From NCBI RefSeq assembly GCF_002019635.1, contig NZ_KV917372.1, positions 310,001-374,000 on the forward strand: a stretch of DNA of 64,000 nucleotides, given 5' to 3'. This DNA is from Metabacillus halosaccharovorans. GTDB taxonomy: Bacteria > Bacillota > Bacilli > Bacillales > Bacillaceae. Below, one piece after another: positions 25,276 through 34,740 of this stretch. The position numbers and the translations under genes were made by a program. Below the pieces are notes generated by a model, which was not told the DNA's origin, did no database searches, and saw only the letters and a program-made list of their open reading frames with translations. Position 1 is the stretch's first letter, and each line of letters starts with the position of its first letter.

Positions 25276-25329
25276 ACAGAGGGATAGTTCTCTTGTATCA
25301 AAAATGAAACATAAGAACCGTCCCTCTGT
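25276..25329. repeat. Inverted dispersed repeat (ACAGAGGGAYRGTTCT type)
   Basis: ACAGAGGGATAGTTCT (25276-25291) faces AGAACCGTCCCTCTGT (25314-25329), differing in two positions, with a 22-base spacer. A related unit occurs at 57493-57507. The type recurs in Bacillus genomes, from memory. Confidence 0.6.
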
Positions 25330-25368
25330 TTTGTGTTTTGTATGAAGTTACAAGGGAGGAGTTTCACT

Positions 25369-26763
25369 TTATGAGCTTTTTTGAACAAGTTTGTATAGGT
25401 GTTGATAGGATTTGGATTCTTCTAGCATACCGAGTTCACGATATACCTTTATTAACCACTTTATAGGTTTAGAGCTGGAGGGATTCATCTCGATGTCCCA
25501 GAGAAAGCATTCGACTGCTTGGGGCAGCTGGTCTAGCTGGTAATATAATTGTCCCATATAGAACTGTTGGTCAGGCTCTTCTTGAATTTGATACATGATT
25601 TTAATGGTCTGAAAAGAGTCTAAAGGTAGATGGAGAAGAGGCTTTAGCCATTTATATACATAGGTAATATTGTTTTTTACAAAGAGTCTTGGAATAAGAA
25701 TGAGCATCAGCTGTTCTAATTGTTCCTTGACTGCATGAACTAGATTACGTGTATTGATCAGTTCAAAAGGGATGGAATAAGATGGACCAAGATGATGAAG
25801 GACTTTTAGGAATAAATCGATTTGAGCTTTTGATAACGGCTCTTGATGTTGTGCGAGTACTGTAAAAATTTCCTTGTACTGCTTTGATGTCCATAAGATG
25901 GAAAGGAATTGTATATGCACCATTGCTTTGTTTTCTGTTGAGGTGGTTTCCTTGTAAAGGCTCTGTAGGATCGAGAAGGATTCTTGTTCTGAATAAGTGG
26001 TAGATAATAATTCAAGAAATTCATGAAAAAGCTCACTAAAGTGGTGTGTTTCTTTCGTTAATCGATCGAAATATAAGGCGAGACATTCCTGTTCTCTTGA
26101 TTCTGAACGTAATTTTTTCTGAAGTAGATGAAAGGATTGAGCACTTTCTTTGTTTGAATACAGCTGGTTTTCGGCATAAAGAGGGTCGTAGTTAAGAAGT
26201 GTTACAGGATTAGATTGATAATGGAGTGAGTATTTATGATAGTCAAGATGACTAATTAAAGAGCGAGCCCATTCATTAGTAGGATATTTTTCTACTACTA
26301 GTCGGAGGATGCGATAGGCGTTAAGAAAATCTCCATCTCTACGGAATTGTAAACAAATATCCTTCACAATGGAAAGGAGTTTTTCTTTTTTTATATAGCA
26401 ATCAAAAGCGGTTAAAATGTATGCTGCTTCAGCTTTAGGGTAGGTTTTATTTATTTTTTTCCAAGTTATGTTTAATGTTGGGAATTGTTGCAAAGGATGC
26501 TTGGATGTAAAGGAATCAAGCAGAGGGTGAGGAGAAGGAATGTATACACCTTGCGTTAAAATTTTAGCAAGTGTTGAGTTTCGTTTTATTTTTGTTGTCT
26601 TTTTTCCGAGAAGAAATTGATTTTTATAATAAAATGCATAATAACATTCTTCATTCTTGTAAGCCTCTATCACTTGAAATCCTTGGAAAAAGTAGAGACC
26701 ATCAATGGTGAATGAGAAATTTGGGTTACTATCTTCAATAGATATAACACGTTCGTTTTTCAT
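25369..26763 (-). CDS. Hypothetical tetratricopeptide-like helical protein
   Basis: A 464-residue cytoplasmic protein. Start at ATG 26763, nine bases after GAAGGG; two further in-frame ATGs upstream touch that site. Residues 1-100 are beta-rich. The rest is helical with TPR-like pairs, clearest at the C-terminus (FYMGQLYYQLDQLPQAVECF, then PIKWLIKVYRELGMLEESKS). I do not recognise the family. It is a single gene with convergent neighbour, so context gives no hint. Confidence 0.75.
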   Translation of the reverse strand: MKNERVISIEDSNPNFSFTIDGLYFFQGFQVIEAYKNEECYYAFYYKNQFLLGKKTTKIKRNSTLAKILTQGVYIPSPHPLLDSFTSKHPLQQFPTLNITWKKINKTYPKAEAAYILTAFDCYIKKEKLLSIVKDICLQFRRDGDFLNAYRILRLVVEKYPTNEWARSLISHLDYHKYSLHYQSNPVTLLNYDPLYAENQLYSNKESAQSFHLLQKKLRSESREQECLALYFDRLTKETHHFSELFHEFLELLSTTYSEQESFSILQSLYKETTSTENKAMVHIQFLSILWTSKQYKEIFTVLAQHQEPLSKAQIDLFLKVLHHLGPSYSIPFELINTRNLVHAVKEQLEQLMLILIPRLFVKNNITYVYKWLKPLLHLPLDSFQTIKIMYQIQEEPDQQFYMGQLYYQLDQLPQAVECFLWDIEMNPSSSKPIKWLIKVYRELGMLEESKSYQHLYKLVQKSS

Positions 26764-26772
26764 TTGCATCAT

Positions 26773-27107
26773 CCCTTCACGATTCTTATTCTAATTATAC
26801 CACTAATTATATCGAATTAAAAATGAGTAAAAATTGAGTAAGCATGTCCCGTGTATTTAAGAAATATATGCCACTTGTTGCTTAAGGTATGTCTGTCTGA
26901 ATTAGGTTTTAAGATAAGACCTGACTTTTAGAAGGAAAAACAAGATCTGAAACGAGAACAACGTGAGAGGGGGCAGATTATCTTAGTTCACAATTGGAGC
27001 AAGACAACCATCCCTATTTTTCTATTTATAAAAAGTATTTTCATGATTATCTTTAACTCAACGTATTCAGGTAGTGACTAGTCATGAATCGATCACTATG
27101 AGTTGAT
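26773..27107. other. Gene-free stretch upstream of the TPR-like gene
   Basis: It contains the promoter area of the leftward TPR-like gene and otherwise no credible frame. Confidence 0.35.
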
Positions 27108-27215
27108 TCTGTATAATCCGGAAACGAGGGAGCTCGTTATCAAAAACTGGGGAAATAAAACTTGGATAAGGGTGGAAAACCATTTATCGATTGTGTTTTG
27201 TCTGAATGAATTTGC
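27108..27215 (+). pseudogene. Relic of a phage replication protein
   Basis: The frame reads LYNPETRELVIKNWGN, then after a frameshift LDKGGKPFIDCVLSE. This resembles the conserved N-terminal segment of phage replisome-organiser (DnaD-like) proteins. Only about 35 codons remain. Confidence 0.5.
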
Positions 27216-27245
27216 TCTTTGGAACTGAAGTCAAAAGCACCTAGA

Positions 27246-27366
27246 AGCTATGGAACTCGAAAAATAAAAAAGGAATTGATGAAACTCGGCAAGATCGTTT
27301 CTAGACGACGGATCGGGCGAATTATGAAAGAGCAGGGTCTGGTATCTACTTATACACTAGCGCAAT
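27246..27366 (+). mobile_element. IS3-family transposase fragment, + strand
   Basis: SYGTRKIKKELMKLGKIVSR and RRIGRIMKEQGLVSTYTLAQ are the HTH-type N-terminal region of IS3/IS150 OrfB transposases. No start, catalytic residues or ends remain. Confidence 0.75.
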
Positions 27367-27605
27367 TTAGACAACTTTTTTAAGGTGTTCAAGTTTGAAT
27401 TCTATTGGGCTTAGATAGCCTAGTGTTCCATGAATTCTTTTGTTATTAAACCAGTGGATATAGGTATGCAATTCCTTTTCTAAATCTTCAAGACTATCAA
27501 AGTGACTCCCTTATAAACTCTCAGTCTTAATGATTTTAAACGTAGCTTCTTCTACTGCATTATCATAAGGACATCCTTTCATACTTAAAGATCGAACGAT
27601 ATTAA
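27367..27605 (-). mobile_element. IS3-family transposase C-terminal fragment, - strand
   Basis: Read leftward: MKGCPYDNAVEEATFKIIKT, an in-frame stop, GSHFDSLEDLEKELHTYIHW, FNNKRIHGTLGYLSPIEFKL and a natural stop at 27367-27369. This is the end of the DDE domain of an IS3/IS150 OrfB, with the last catalytic Glu in NAVEEATF. It abuts the + strand fragment, so an inversion or second insertion took place. Confidence 0.8.
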
Positions 27606-27809
27606 ATCTTGCTAATCTTAAACTGCTTGGTAAAAAACATTTAATTGATTTATCTACTATTACTCTTTTTTATTCAGATAGTTAGCAAAAAAATACACCT
27701 GAATAAAATTCTTAATATTGTGCAAATACTACTTAGTTTTGTGACTGTTGGTCCAATGTTTACTATTTTATACTTTAATGGAGATAAAAAAAGGAGGTAA
27801 TAGATATAA

Positions 27810-29216
27810 ATGGAAGCGAATACACCGTTATTACTAACAGATGAGCAAATGCGAAAGTTTATTACAGATGGATTCTTAATTCTTACGACCGATTTTTCTG
27901 AGGATTTTCATAATAACCTGATGGAAAGGTTAAATCATGTATATGAGGAAGAGGGAAATCCAGGTAACAATTTATTACCTCGTGTTCCGGAATTACAACG
28001 TGTATTTGAGCACCCCGTTATAACAGGTGCATTAACAAGTGTACTTGGTCCGAATTATATGCTCCATGCCCACCGACACGGACATTTTAATGCGGTTTCA
28101 AATCCAGGTGGATGGCATAAGGACAGCTATTGGGGCTATGAAAGAATGAGGAACCATCATCCTTGGTGGGCGATGATTATGTATTTCCCTCAAGATACGC
28201 CAGTGGAATTAGGACCGACTGGAATTATGCCTGGAACGCAAAATTATGAATCCCGCGTGTTTGATGCGGATGAAATGGAAACAGAAGCATTAGCGAGTGG
28301 AAATGCAGGAACATTTGCACTCATTCATTACGATATATGGCATCGCTCCACACCAAATTTATTAGGGAAGCCGCGTTACATGTTAAAGTTTGAGTTTATG
28401 AGAACAATAGCACCTGAAGCACCGAGCTGGAATAATGCTGAAGCTGCGTGGAGAAAACCACAAACAGTGAATTCACCTTTTGCAGATCATGATGTGATGT
28501 GGGAGGAAACTTGGAATTGGTTATCTGGAAAAACTGGCAGTATTACTGATATAAAATCAAATAATGAAGCAAGTATTCAAGAGTTAACGATGGAAATGCA
28601 GGATCAGTTTGAACCTATCGCTCTAAATGCAGCGTATGAGCTTGCCAGAAGAGGGAAGCATGAGGAATTATTCGATGCCATTCAAAGTGAAAATGTGAAG
28701 GTATCTCGTCTTGCTGCATATGGCTTATCTGTTTCGAGTAAAGAAGTTATACCTGGATTAATTGAAAATTTGGAAAGTCGCCGGGTTGAGACAGTCATAC
28801 ACACTATTTTTGCACTTGGAGAACAGCGCGAACAGGCAAAGGAAGCCGTATCTGCTCTTAATAAACTGTTAAAACATCCTTCAGAAAAGGTACGCCGTGC
28901 TGTTGTTGAAGCACTAGGGATGATTCAACAACCAACAGATGATGTAGTCGAAGGACTTTGCCATTGCTTAGAGGATAAGGATGTCCAAGTTAAATTTATG
29001 GCAGGTCTTTCCTTATCACGTCTTGGACCTTCGGCAGAGAAGGCCGTCCCTAAGTTGGAGATTGCATTAAACGATGAAAACCGTTATGTTCGTGCACATG
29101 CCGCAGAAGCATTACGTTATATCAATACAGAACAAGCAAAAGATGTATTGATTAAATTCTTATTTAATAGCCGTTGGTGTCCAACAACAACCAAGGTTAA
29201 TACATTCTATCCATAA
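27810..29216 (+). CDS. Phytanoyl-CoA dioxygenase fused to HEAT repeats
   Basis: A 468-residue protein. Residues 10-215 are a PhyH-type Fe(II)/2-oxoglutarate oxygenase: HKD metal motif at 103-105 (GGWHKDSYW) and distal His178 in HYDIWHRS, with an Arg further on to bind 2-oxoglutarate. Residues 270-465 hold about six HEAT/PBS-lyase repeats (for example KVRRAVVEALGMIQQ, QVKFMAGLSLSRLG, YVRAHAAEALRYI). The oxygenase would hydroxylate an unknown small substrate; the HEAT part may bind a partner. The gene has an AAAGGAGG site and faces an AraC regulator at its 3' end. Confidence 0.88.
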   Translation: MEANTPLLLTDEQMRKFITDGFLILTTDFSEDFHNNLMERLNHVYEEEGNPGNNLLPRVPELQRVFEHPVITGALTSVLGPNYMLHAHRHGHFNAVSNPGGWHKDSYWGYERMRNHHPWWAMIMYFPQDTPVELGPTGIMPGTQNYESRVFDADEMETEALASGNAGTFALIHYDIWHRSTPNLLGKPRYMLKFEFMRTIAPEAPSWNNAEAAWRKPQTVNSPFADHDVMWEETWNWLSGKTGSITDIKSNNEASIQELTMEMQDQFEPIALNAAYELARRGKHEELFDAIQSENVKVSRLAAYGLSVSSKEVIPGLIENLESRRVETVIHTIFALGEQREQAKEAVSALNKLLKHPSEKVRRAVVEALGMIQQPTDDVVEGLCHCLEDKDVQVKFMAGLSLSRLGPSAEKAVPKLEIALNDENRYVRAHAAEALRYINTEQAKDVLIKFLFNSRWCPTTTKVNTFYP

Positions 29217-29227
29217 GCCGAACAATG

Positions 29228-30058
29228 TCAGAAGACTTTGGTCACCATTTCACGATAGGCAGTGGCGGTAAAACCGGTATGTTCTCGAAACTGCCTTGAA
29301 AAATAGGCAACCTCCATACCTAATGTGTCAGCAATGTTAGATACGGTGGAATCAGTCGTTGTTAATAAATGCTTCGCCTTCTCCATTCGGCGACGATTGA
29401 TATATTGTATGGGTGAATAGCTAGTAAACTCTTTAAATACTTTGATGAAATAGTTTGGGTGGAAATTTGCAATTTGAGCCAATTGTTCAATTGTGATATT
29501 TCCATCCAAATTAGTTTCAATATAATTCAGCACACTATTCATTTTTTTGAAAGAAGGATTATCGTTGAGCGGTAATCTATCTATTTCATAATGTTCTAGA
29601 ATGTTGGCAATCAATTGTAATAGTAAAGCATGCACTCGAAATTCACTTGAAAGGGAATCCTGTCTTGAATGATAAATAAGCTGTTTAAAAATAGTTTGTA
29701 ATTCTTGTTTGTTGGTAGATTTAATACATACAGGTGCCTTTAGAATATGAAATAAGTGTAAATCACCTAGTTTTGCGGTAAAGTGACACCAATATTTTAA
29801 AAAGGTGTTTTCATTTACTACACCATAGGATTGTTTCGTTTCAGCAGGTAGCAGATATAACTCTCCAGGCTGTGGAAGATACCTCTGGCCATTGATTTCT
29901 AAAAATCCCTCTCCATCCAATATAAAGTAGATTTTATTAAAGTCCGGTTCGTAATTGATTTCGTTCCATGTTAGAGGTACCTTTGTTTTGTCTGCAATCG
30001 ATAATTCGAACTGTGCATTTGCTAAGTAATTCTTCCAAAAAGCCCTGTTGTTCTGCAT
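29228..30058 (-). CDS. AraC-family regulator with cupin sensor domain
   Basis: A 276-residue regulator. Residues 1-150 form a cupin-like sensor (YFILDGEGFLEINGQRYLPQ, LYLLPAETKQSYG). The two helix-turn-helix motifs are at about 175-270 (TIEQLAQIANFHPNYFIKVF and VSNIADTLGMEVAYFSRQFR). It is convergent with the PhyH-HEAT gene, which it could control. Its ATG overlaps the stop of a short upstream frame (TAATG). Confidence 0.9.
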   Translation of the reverse strand: MQNNRAFWKNYLANAQFELSIADKTKVPLTWNEINYEPDFNKIYFILDGEGFLEINGQRYLPQPGELYLLPAETKQSYGVVNENTFLKYWCHFTAKLGDLHLFHILKAPVCIKSTNKQELQTIFKQLIYHSRQDSLSSEFRVHALLLQLIANILEHYEIDRLPLNDNPSFKKMNSVLNYIETNLDGNITIEQLAQIANFHPNYFIKVFKEFTSYSPIQYINRRRMEKAKHLLTTTDSTVSNIADTLGMEVAYFSRQFREHTGFTATAYREMVTKVF

Positions 30059-30204
30059 TATACTTCATCCCCATCCTTTCTCGTCCGCAGATGATACATT
30101 TCAAACACATGCTTTACATTATGGACACTCAACCTGATCAACACCTTCGCTTTAATGCCTAATCCAGTTCGTTCCTGTTCTCTAGCGATTTGTACCATAT
30201 CCAT
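30058..30204 (-). CDS. Short ORF coupled to the AraC gene
   Basis: A 48-codon frame (MDMVQIAREQERTGLGIKAK at the start) ends with TAATG on the AraC start. There is no clear ribosome site. It may be a leader or the end of a lost gene. I do not recognise it. Confidence 0.3.
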   Translation of the reverse strand: MDMVQIAREQERTGLGIKAKVLIRLSVHNVKHVFEMYHLRTRKDGDEV

Positions 30205-30346
30205 GTTTGTCCAATTTAGTACTCTAAAATATATTATAAATTCCCATAAAATCAAAGTGAAGACACTTAAATAAAAATAATGTTATAAAAATGATTCACT
30301 CCCTCACACCAATACGGACACAAATCCATAACCAATTTTGTAATTG

Positions 30347-30360
30347 TGTATGCGTTTACA
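30347..30360. promoter_or_regulatory. Catabolite-responsive element (cre) upstream of PTS regulator
   Basis: TGTATGCGTTTACA differs at one position from the cre consensus TGWAANCGNTNWCA. It is 49 bases before the PRD regulator start, so CcpA would repress the operon. Confidence 0.65.
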
Positions 30361-30408
30361 CGTTGATAAGATAAGATCATAGCAAGGACGAAATGAGGTG
30401 AGAATTTC

Positions 30409-31914
30409 TTGAATGATCGAAAGAGTAAAATCATTGAAATTCTGAGAAAGGAGAGTCGATATGTAACAGCCGCTGAATTGGCTGCGGAGCTTTCTGTATC
30501 AGCTAAAACGATTTACCGGGATATGCAAGATTTATTAGAATTGGCTTCTCCTCAGTATAAAATAAGAAAAAAAGAGAAGTCAGGATACTGCCTTGAAGAG
30601 GTTAAGGAAAGTAAGTGGAATGAAGAAGATCAAATTGAGCATCCCGAGGAAAGACGTCTAAATTTATTACTATTTCTCCTTTCTATTACACCATGTAAAA
30701 CATCCATCCAGAAAATATCAGAACGTTACTTTGTTAGTCAAAGTTCCATCATGAATGATTTTAAGCATATCGAAAATAAGATAAAGCCCTACGGTTTGCG
30801 ATTATCGAGAAAAAATGACGGAACTTGTTTGAAAGGAAATCAACTTTCAACCTATCGGATCATGTCTGTTATTATAGAAAGTTATTTGAAACAATCGGGA
30901 GATCCGTTTAATCAATATGATATTCCTGATTCGATTCGAAATATAAAGGTTATAAACAAAAGCCTGAGAAAAATCAAAGAGCTTCTACACGAAATGCAAT
31001 TGGATCATGACTTGGTATTAGATCAGCCATACTATTTAACTTTATTTTGTTCACTGCTTTCCATTATTGAAAAACATACGAATAATGTTCAACCTGTAAT
31101 GAAAAAAGAGAAGATTTATGAAGAAATGGAGCAACTATCATCTATCTATGAAATGACGATGAATTTGGTTGCAAAACTTGAATCATCTTATTCCATTCAG
31201 TTAAGAAAATCCGAAATTTATCATCTTTATTATATTTTAAAAGCCTATAAACTTAATTCCCGTTTTTTATTAAATCATGACACTGAAAAGATCCTTAATA
31301 AAAATGTTGAGAGATTGGCACAGCAGTTAATTTTAAAAGTGAGTGAAAACAGTGGCTATCAGTTTATAGAGGATGACGATTTAATAGAGCGTTTGACCCT
31401 GCATCTTCACAGTATGGTATATCGGCTGGACCATCACATTTACATTATTAACCCAATCTTAAAGTCTATTAAAACGAATTTTTCCAATATATTCAACTTG
31501 GTCAAACACAGTACTGAAGAATTAACAAAAGAGGAAATCTACGATAGAGAATTGACAGAAGAAGAAATTGGCTATATCACACTTTATTTTCAAATTTCCT
31601 ATGATGAACGATTTGCCAATAAGATCCCAATCCTTATAGAGTGTACAAGTGGTATTGGTACTTCACATTTGTTAAGCGGGAAAATCAAGAAAAGCTTTCC
31701 GAATATCCTTGTGAAAAAGATTATCGCTCAACAGCGGATTAAACAAAGTGATTATGACGATGTTGAACTCGTGATTTCCACAGTCAAAACTCATAGCATT
31801 ATAGATAAACCAACGATTCTTGTCAGTCCTATTTTAAATGATGAGGATAAGTACAAGATCGATGAATTTATAAAAAATTATTACAAGCAACAAGTGATTT
31901 TATCCCAAACCTAA
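30409..31914 (+). CDS. PRD-containing transcriptional regulator of a PTS operon
   Basis: A 501-residue MtlR/BglG-like regulator starting at TTG 30409 with AGGTGAG eight bases upstream. It has an N-terminal HTH (AAELAAELSVSAKTIYRDMQ), a second Mga-like HTH (KISERYFVSQSSIMNDFKHI, about 95-125), PRD region (about 165-400, with LHLHSMVYRLDHHIY), and an EIIB-like domain with Cys in ILIECTSGIGTSHL near 410. A fused EIIA domain, present in many relatives, is missing; a separate EIIA is encoded next. Its activity is probably set by PTS phosphorylation. It leads a six-gene operon. Confidence 0.88.
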   Translation: MNDRKSKIIEILRKESRYVTAAELAAELSVSAKTIYRDMQDLLELASPQYKIRKKEKSGYCLEEVKESKWNEEDQIEHPEERRLNLLLFLLSITPCKTSIQKISERYFVSQSSIMNDFKHIENKIKPYGLRLSRKNDGTCLKGNQLSTYRIMSVIIESYLKQSGDPFNQYDIPDSIRNIKVINKSLRKIKELLHEMQLDHDLVLDQPYYLTLFCSLLSIIEKHTNNVQPVMKKEKIYEEMEQLSSIYEMTMNLVAKLESSYSIQLRKSEIYHLYYILKAYKLNSRFLLNHDTEKILNKNVERLAQQLILKVSENSGYQFIEDDDLIERLTLHLHSMVYRLDHHIYIINPILKSIKTNFSNIFNLVKHSTEELTKEEIYDRELTEEEIGYITLYFQISYDERFANKIPILIECTSGIGTSHLLSGKIKKSFPNILVKKIIAQQRIKQSDYDDVELVISTVKTHSIIDKPTILVSPILNDEDKYKIDEFIKNYYKQQVILSQT

Positions 31915-31938
31915 TCAGTAGAAAAGGAGGCTCTTAGA

Positions 31939-32415
31939 TTGGAAATAAAGATGGAAGAACTAGATTTTAGTAAGGTTGTTTCAGAAGACCTCATTCAGTT
32001 GGATTTACAAGCAACATCGAAGATTGAAGTTATCGAGGAACTAACAAACCTCTTATTTGTAAACGGTTGCATAAACGATGAAGAAGGGTTTATTCAGGAT
32101 GTGATGTATCGTGAAAATGAGGGAGTTACAGGTTTAGAAAAAGGAATCGCCATTCCTCATGGCAAATCAGATTATGTATTGAAGACCTCTATTGCCATTG
32201 GAAGAACAAAGGAGCCTGTGGAATGGGAGTCTATGGATGGGAATCCCATCAATATTATCATCTTATTCGCGGTGAAAAACGCTGATAAAACGACAACACA
32301 TATTAAGCTGCTTCAGAAAGTGGCCGTCTTATTATCAGACGAAGAGACCATCGAACAGTTTCAAACATTGAAAACAAAAAAAGAGTTTTTACATCTATTA
32401 TCCAAACATAATTAG
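31939..32415 (+). CDS. PTS fructose-type EIIA component
   Basis: A 158-residue EIIA of the fructose/mannitol class. The phosphorylated His is in GIAIPHGKSDYV (about 74), with REXXXXTGL-like RENEGVTGLEKG before it. TTG 31939 is ten bases after AAGGAGG; ATG 31951 is the alternative start. It passes phosphate from HPr to the EIIB encoded next. Confidence 0.9.
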   Translation: MEIKMEELDFSKVVSEDLIQLDLQATSKIEVIEELTNLLFVNGCINDEEGFIQDVMYRENEGVTGLEKGIAIPHGKSDYVLKTSIAIGRTKEPVEWESMDGNPINIIILFAVKNADKTTTHIKLLQKVAVLLSDEETIEQFQTLKTKKEFLHLLSKHN

Positions 32416-32426
32416 GGGGAATTGAT

Positions 32427-32744
32427 ATGAATATTGTTGGAATCTCTGCTTGTACATCTGGTATTGCCCATACGTATATCGCGAAAGAAAAACTAATCAA
32501 AGCAGGGCATGAATTCGGACATAAAGTTCGGATCGAAACACAGGGAACGATTGGCATCGAAGACGAGTTAACAAAAGAGGAAATTGCTGCAGCAGACTTG
32601 GTCATTATCGCTACTGATATCAAAGTTAGCGGGAAGGAACGTTTTAAAGGAAAGAAAATTATTGAAATCTCAACAAATATTGCGATCAAGGCACCGAAGC
32701 AATTGTATAAAAAGATCGAGGCTGAACTGAACACACAACAATAA
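32427..32744 (+). CDS. PTS fructose-type EIIB component
   Basis: A 105-residue EIIB. The phospho-Cys is in ISACTSGIAHTYIAKEKL (residue 9). It takes phosphate from EIIA and gives it to the sugar as it passes EIIC. It starts behind AGGGGGAATTG, 11 bases after the EIIA gene. Confidence 0.92.
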   Translation: MNIVGISACTSGIAHTYIAKEKLIKAGHEFGHKVRIETQGTIGIEDELTKEEIAAADLVIIATDIKVSGKERFKGKKIIEISTNIAIKAPKQLYKKIEAELNTQQ

Positions 32745-32758
32745 GGGAGGTCTGTTAT

Positions 32759-33847
32759 ATGTTAAAAAAACTTCAAATTAAGAAGCATGCTTTAACCGCT
32801 ATATCCTTTATGTTACCGCTTGTTGTCGCATCAGGACTATTAATTGCGATTGGAAATTTAACCGGTGGAACGGTCATTGAAAATTATCAGGAGGCTTATT
32901 CGATTCCATCAGCACTTGTCTCTTTAGGTGTCCTTGGAATGGGCTTGCTGGCCCCTGTTATTGCAGGTGCGATTGCCTACTCAATAGCTGATCGGCCGGG
33001 TATTGCTCCGGGACTCTTAATGGGGCTTATTGCAAATGCAATAGGGGCAGGATTCTTAGGCGGTATGCTGGGTGGATTTATCGTAGGTTACTTTGTTTTA
33101 TTCCTGAAGAAACATTTAAAAGTACCAAAATGGGCAGAGGGCTTAATGCCAATGATGATTATTCCGCTGATTTCCAGTATTGTGGTCGGGTTACTGATGT
33201 TCTTTATCCTTGGAGTTCCAATTGTATGGGCAACAGATGGATTAACTTCCTTTTTAACAAGTATGCAGGGTTCGATGAGATTCGTTTTTGGAGCTATTTT
33301 AGGTGGGATGGCAGCGTTTGACTTTGGTGGTCCAGTTAATAAAGTTGCTTCACTGTTTGCAGATGGCCTTTTACTAGAGGGAATTTATGAACCGGAAGCA
33401 GTGAAAATTCTGGCTTCCATGGTACCTCCGTTTGGTGTGGCAATTTCCTGGGTTTTATCAAAAGCTCTACGAAAAAAGCGTTATACCAAATCGGAAGAAG
33501 ACAATATTAAAATCGCTTTTCCAATGGGAGTTTGTATGATTACAGAAGGTGTCATTCCTATTGCAGCTGTTGATATCGTAAGAGTTGTTGTTTCTTGTAC
33601 TACTGGTGCTGCAATCGGGGGCGGATTCTCGATGATGTGGGGTGTGGGATCACCTGTTCCATCAGGTGGATTGTTTATCGTACCGGCAATGACACATCCA
33701 TTCCTTTTCCTGTTAGCTTTACTGATTGGATCAGTCATAACCGGAGTGATGTTGTTTCTGTGGAAGAAAGAACCTGCAAATGAATTGGCCGAGGATACGA
33801 CTGAGGAAGAAGAGATGGATCTTTCAGATATAAAAATAACAATTTAA
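32759..33847 (+). CDS. PTS fructose-type EIIC membrane permease
   Basis: A 362-residue integral membrane protein with about nine hydrophobic segments. Family features include LPLVVASGLLIAIG near the start, GFLGGMLGGFIVGYFV, FDFGGPVNKVA (sugar-binding region) and ITEGVIPIAAVDIVR. It carries the sugar across the membrane and, with EIIB, phosphorylates it at C1 or C6. The sugar is unknown; the downstream aldolases point to a ketose or polyol. Confidence 0.92.
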   Translation: MLKKLQIKKHALTAISFMLPLVVASGLLIAIGNLTGGTVIENYQEAYSIPSALVSLGVLGMGLLAPVIAGAIAYSIADRPGIAPGLLMGLIANAIGAGFLGGMLGGFIVGYFVLFLKKHLKVPKWAEGLMPMMIIPLISSIVVGLLMFFILGVPIVWATDGLTSFLTSMQGSMRFVFGAILGGMAAFDFGGPVNKVASLFADGLLLEGIYEPEAVKILASMVPPFGVAISWVLSKALRKKRYTKSEEDNIKIAFPMGVCMITEGVIPIAAVDIVRVVVSCTTGAAIGGGFSMMWGVGSPVPSGGLFIVPAMTHPFLFLLALLIGSVITGVMLFLWKKEPANELAEDTTEEEEMDLSDIKITI

Positions 33848-33866
33848 TAGATTGGAAGCGATAAAT

Positions 33867-34721
33867 ATGTATGTATCAATGAAAGGCATGCTTGATCGTG
33901 CAAATAACGGCAAATATGCGGTTATGGCGATTAACTGTTTTAACTTAGAAACGGCTAAAGCTGTGATCGATGCAGCTCAGGAATTAAGGGCACCGATTAT
34001 CATTGATTTACTTCAAGATCATCTGATGGCACACTTAGGCAGCAAACTTCTGACACAGCCAATCATTGAGATGGCAAATGCAGCAAGTGTGGAGGTAGCG
34101 ATCAACTTAGATCACGGCCAGGAAATTGGCTTTGTCAAAAGATGCTTAAAAGATGGATTTTCCAGTGTCATGATGGATGCTTCCAAATATCCAATTGAGA
34201 AAAACATTGACATTACGCGGAATATGGTCGAATTCGCCCAAACCTATGATGCCAGTGTAGAAGGGGAAGTCGGAAGCATTGGCTCAATCTCCAGTGACCA
34301 TATGACAGATGACGAGATGTATACCAATCCTGATATTGCAATTGAGTTTGCATTAAAAACAGGAGTAGATGCTTTAGCCATCTCTTTTGGCTCAAGTCAT
34401 GGAAATTATCCTGACGGCTATGTACCTGAATTTCGATTTGATATTGTCGAAAAGATAAAAAAGGCAACAAATATTCCGCTCGTTCTCCACGGAGGATCAG
34501 GGTGTGGGGAAGAAAATATAAGAAAATCAATTGAGCTTGGGATCAATAAAATAAATGTTGGATCAGACTTTATGAATGCTCAGGTACAACAAATAAAAAA
34601 TGACTTAAGAGAGCACCCGGAACTGAGTTACTTTGATGTAATCCACCATACAGTTACTGCGGGAACAGAGTTAGTCAAATATTATATCCGATTATCCGGA
34701 TCTGAAAACAAATCTATATAA
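33867..34721 (+). CDS. Class II ketose-bisphosphate aldolase 1
   Basis: A 284-residue class II aldolase of the GatY/KbaY/FbaA type, starting at ATG 33867 behind GGAAGCG; an in-frame TTG at 33852 has no site. Zinc ligands are visible in NLDHGQE, GSSHGNYPDG and LHGGSGCGEE. GEVGSIGS forms the loop used for phosphate binding. It would cleave a phosphorylated ketose to dihydroxyacetone phosphate and an aldehyde. It lies at the end of the PTS operon with a second, divergent paralogue; which sugar each cuts cannot be read from sequence. Confidence 0.88.
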   Translation: MYVSMKGMLDRANNGKYAVMAINCFNLETAKAVIDAAQELRAPIIIDLLQDHLMAHLGSKLLTQPIIEMANAASVEVAINLDHGQEIGFVKRCLKDGFSSVMMDASKYPIEKNIDITRNMVEFAQTYDASVEGEVGSIGSISSDHMTDDEMYTNPDIAIEFALKTGVDALAISFGSSHGNYPDGYVPEFRFDIVEKIKKATNIPLVLHGGSGCGEENIRKSIELGINKINVGSDFMNAQVQQIKNDLREHPELSYFDVIHHTVTAGTELVKYYIRLSGSENKSI

Positions 34722-34740
34722 TAAAAGGAGAGATAAGAAA

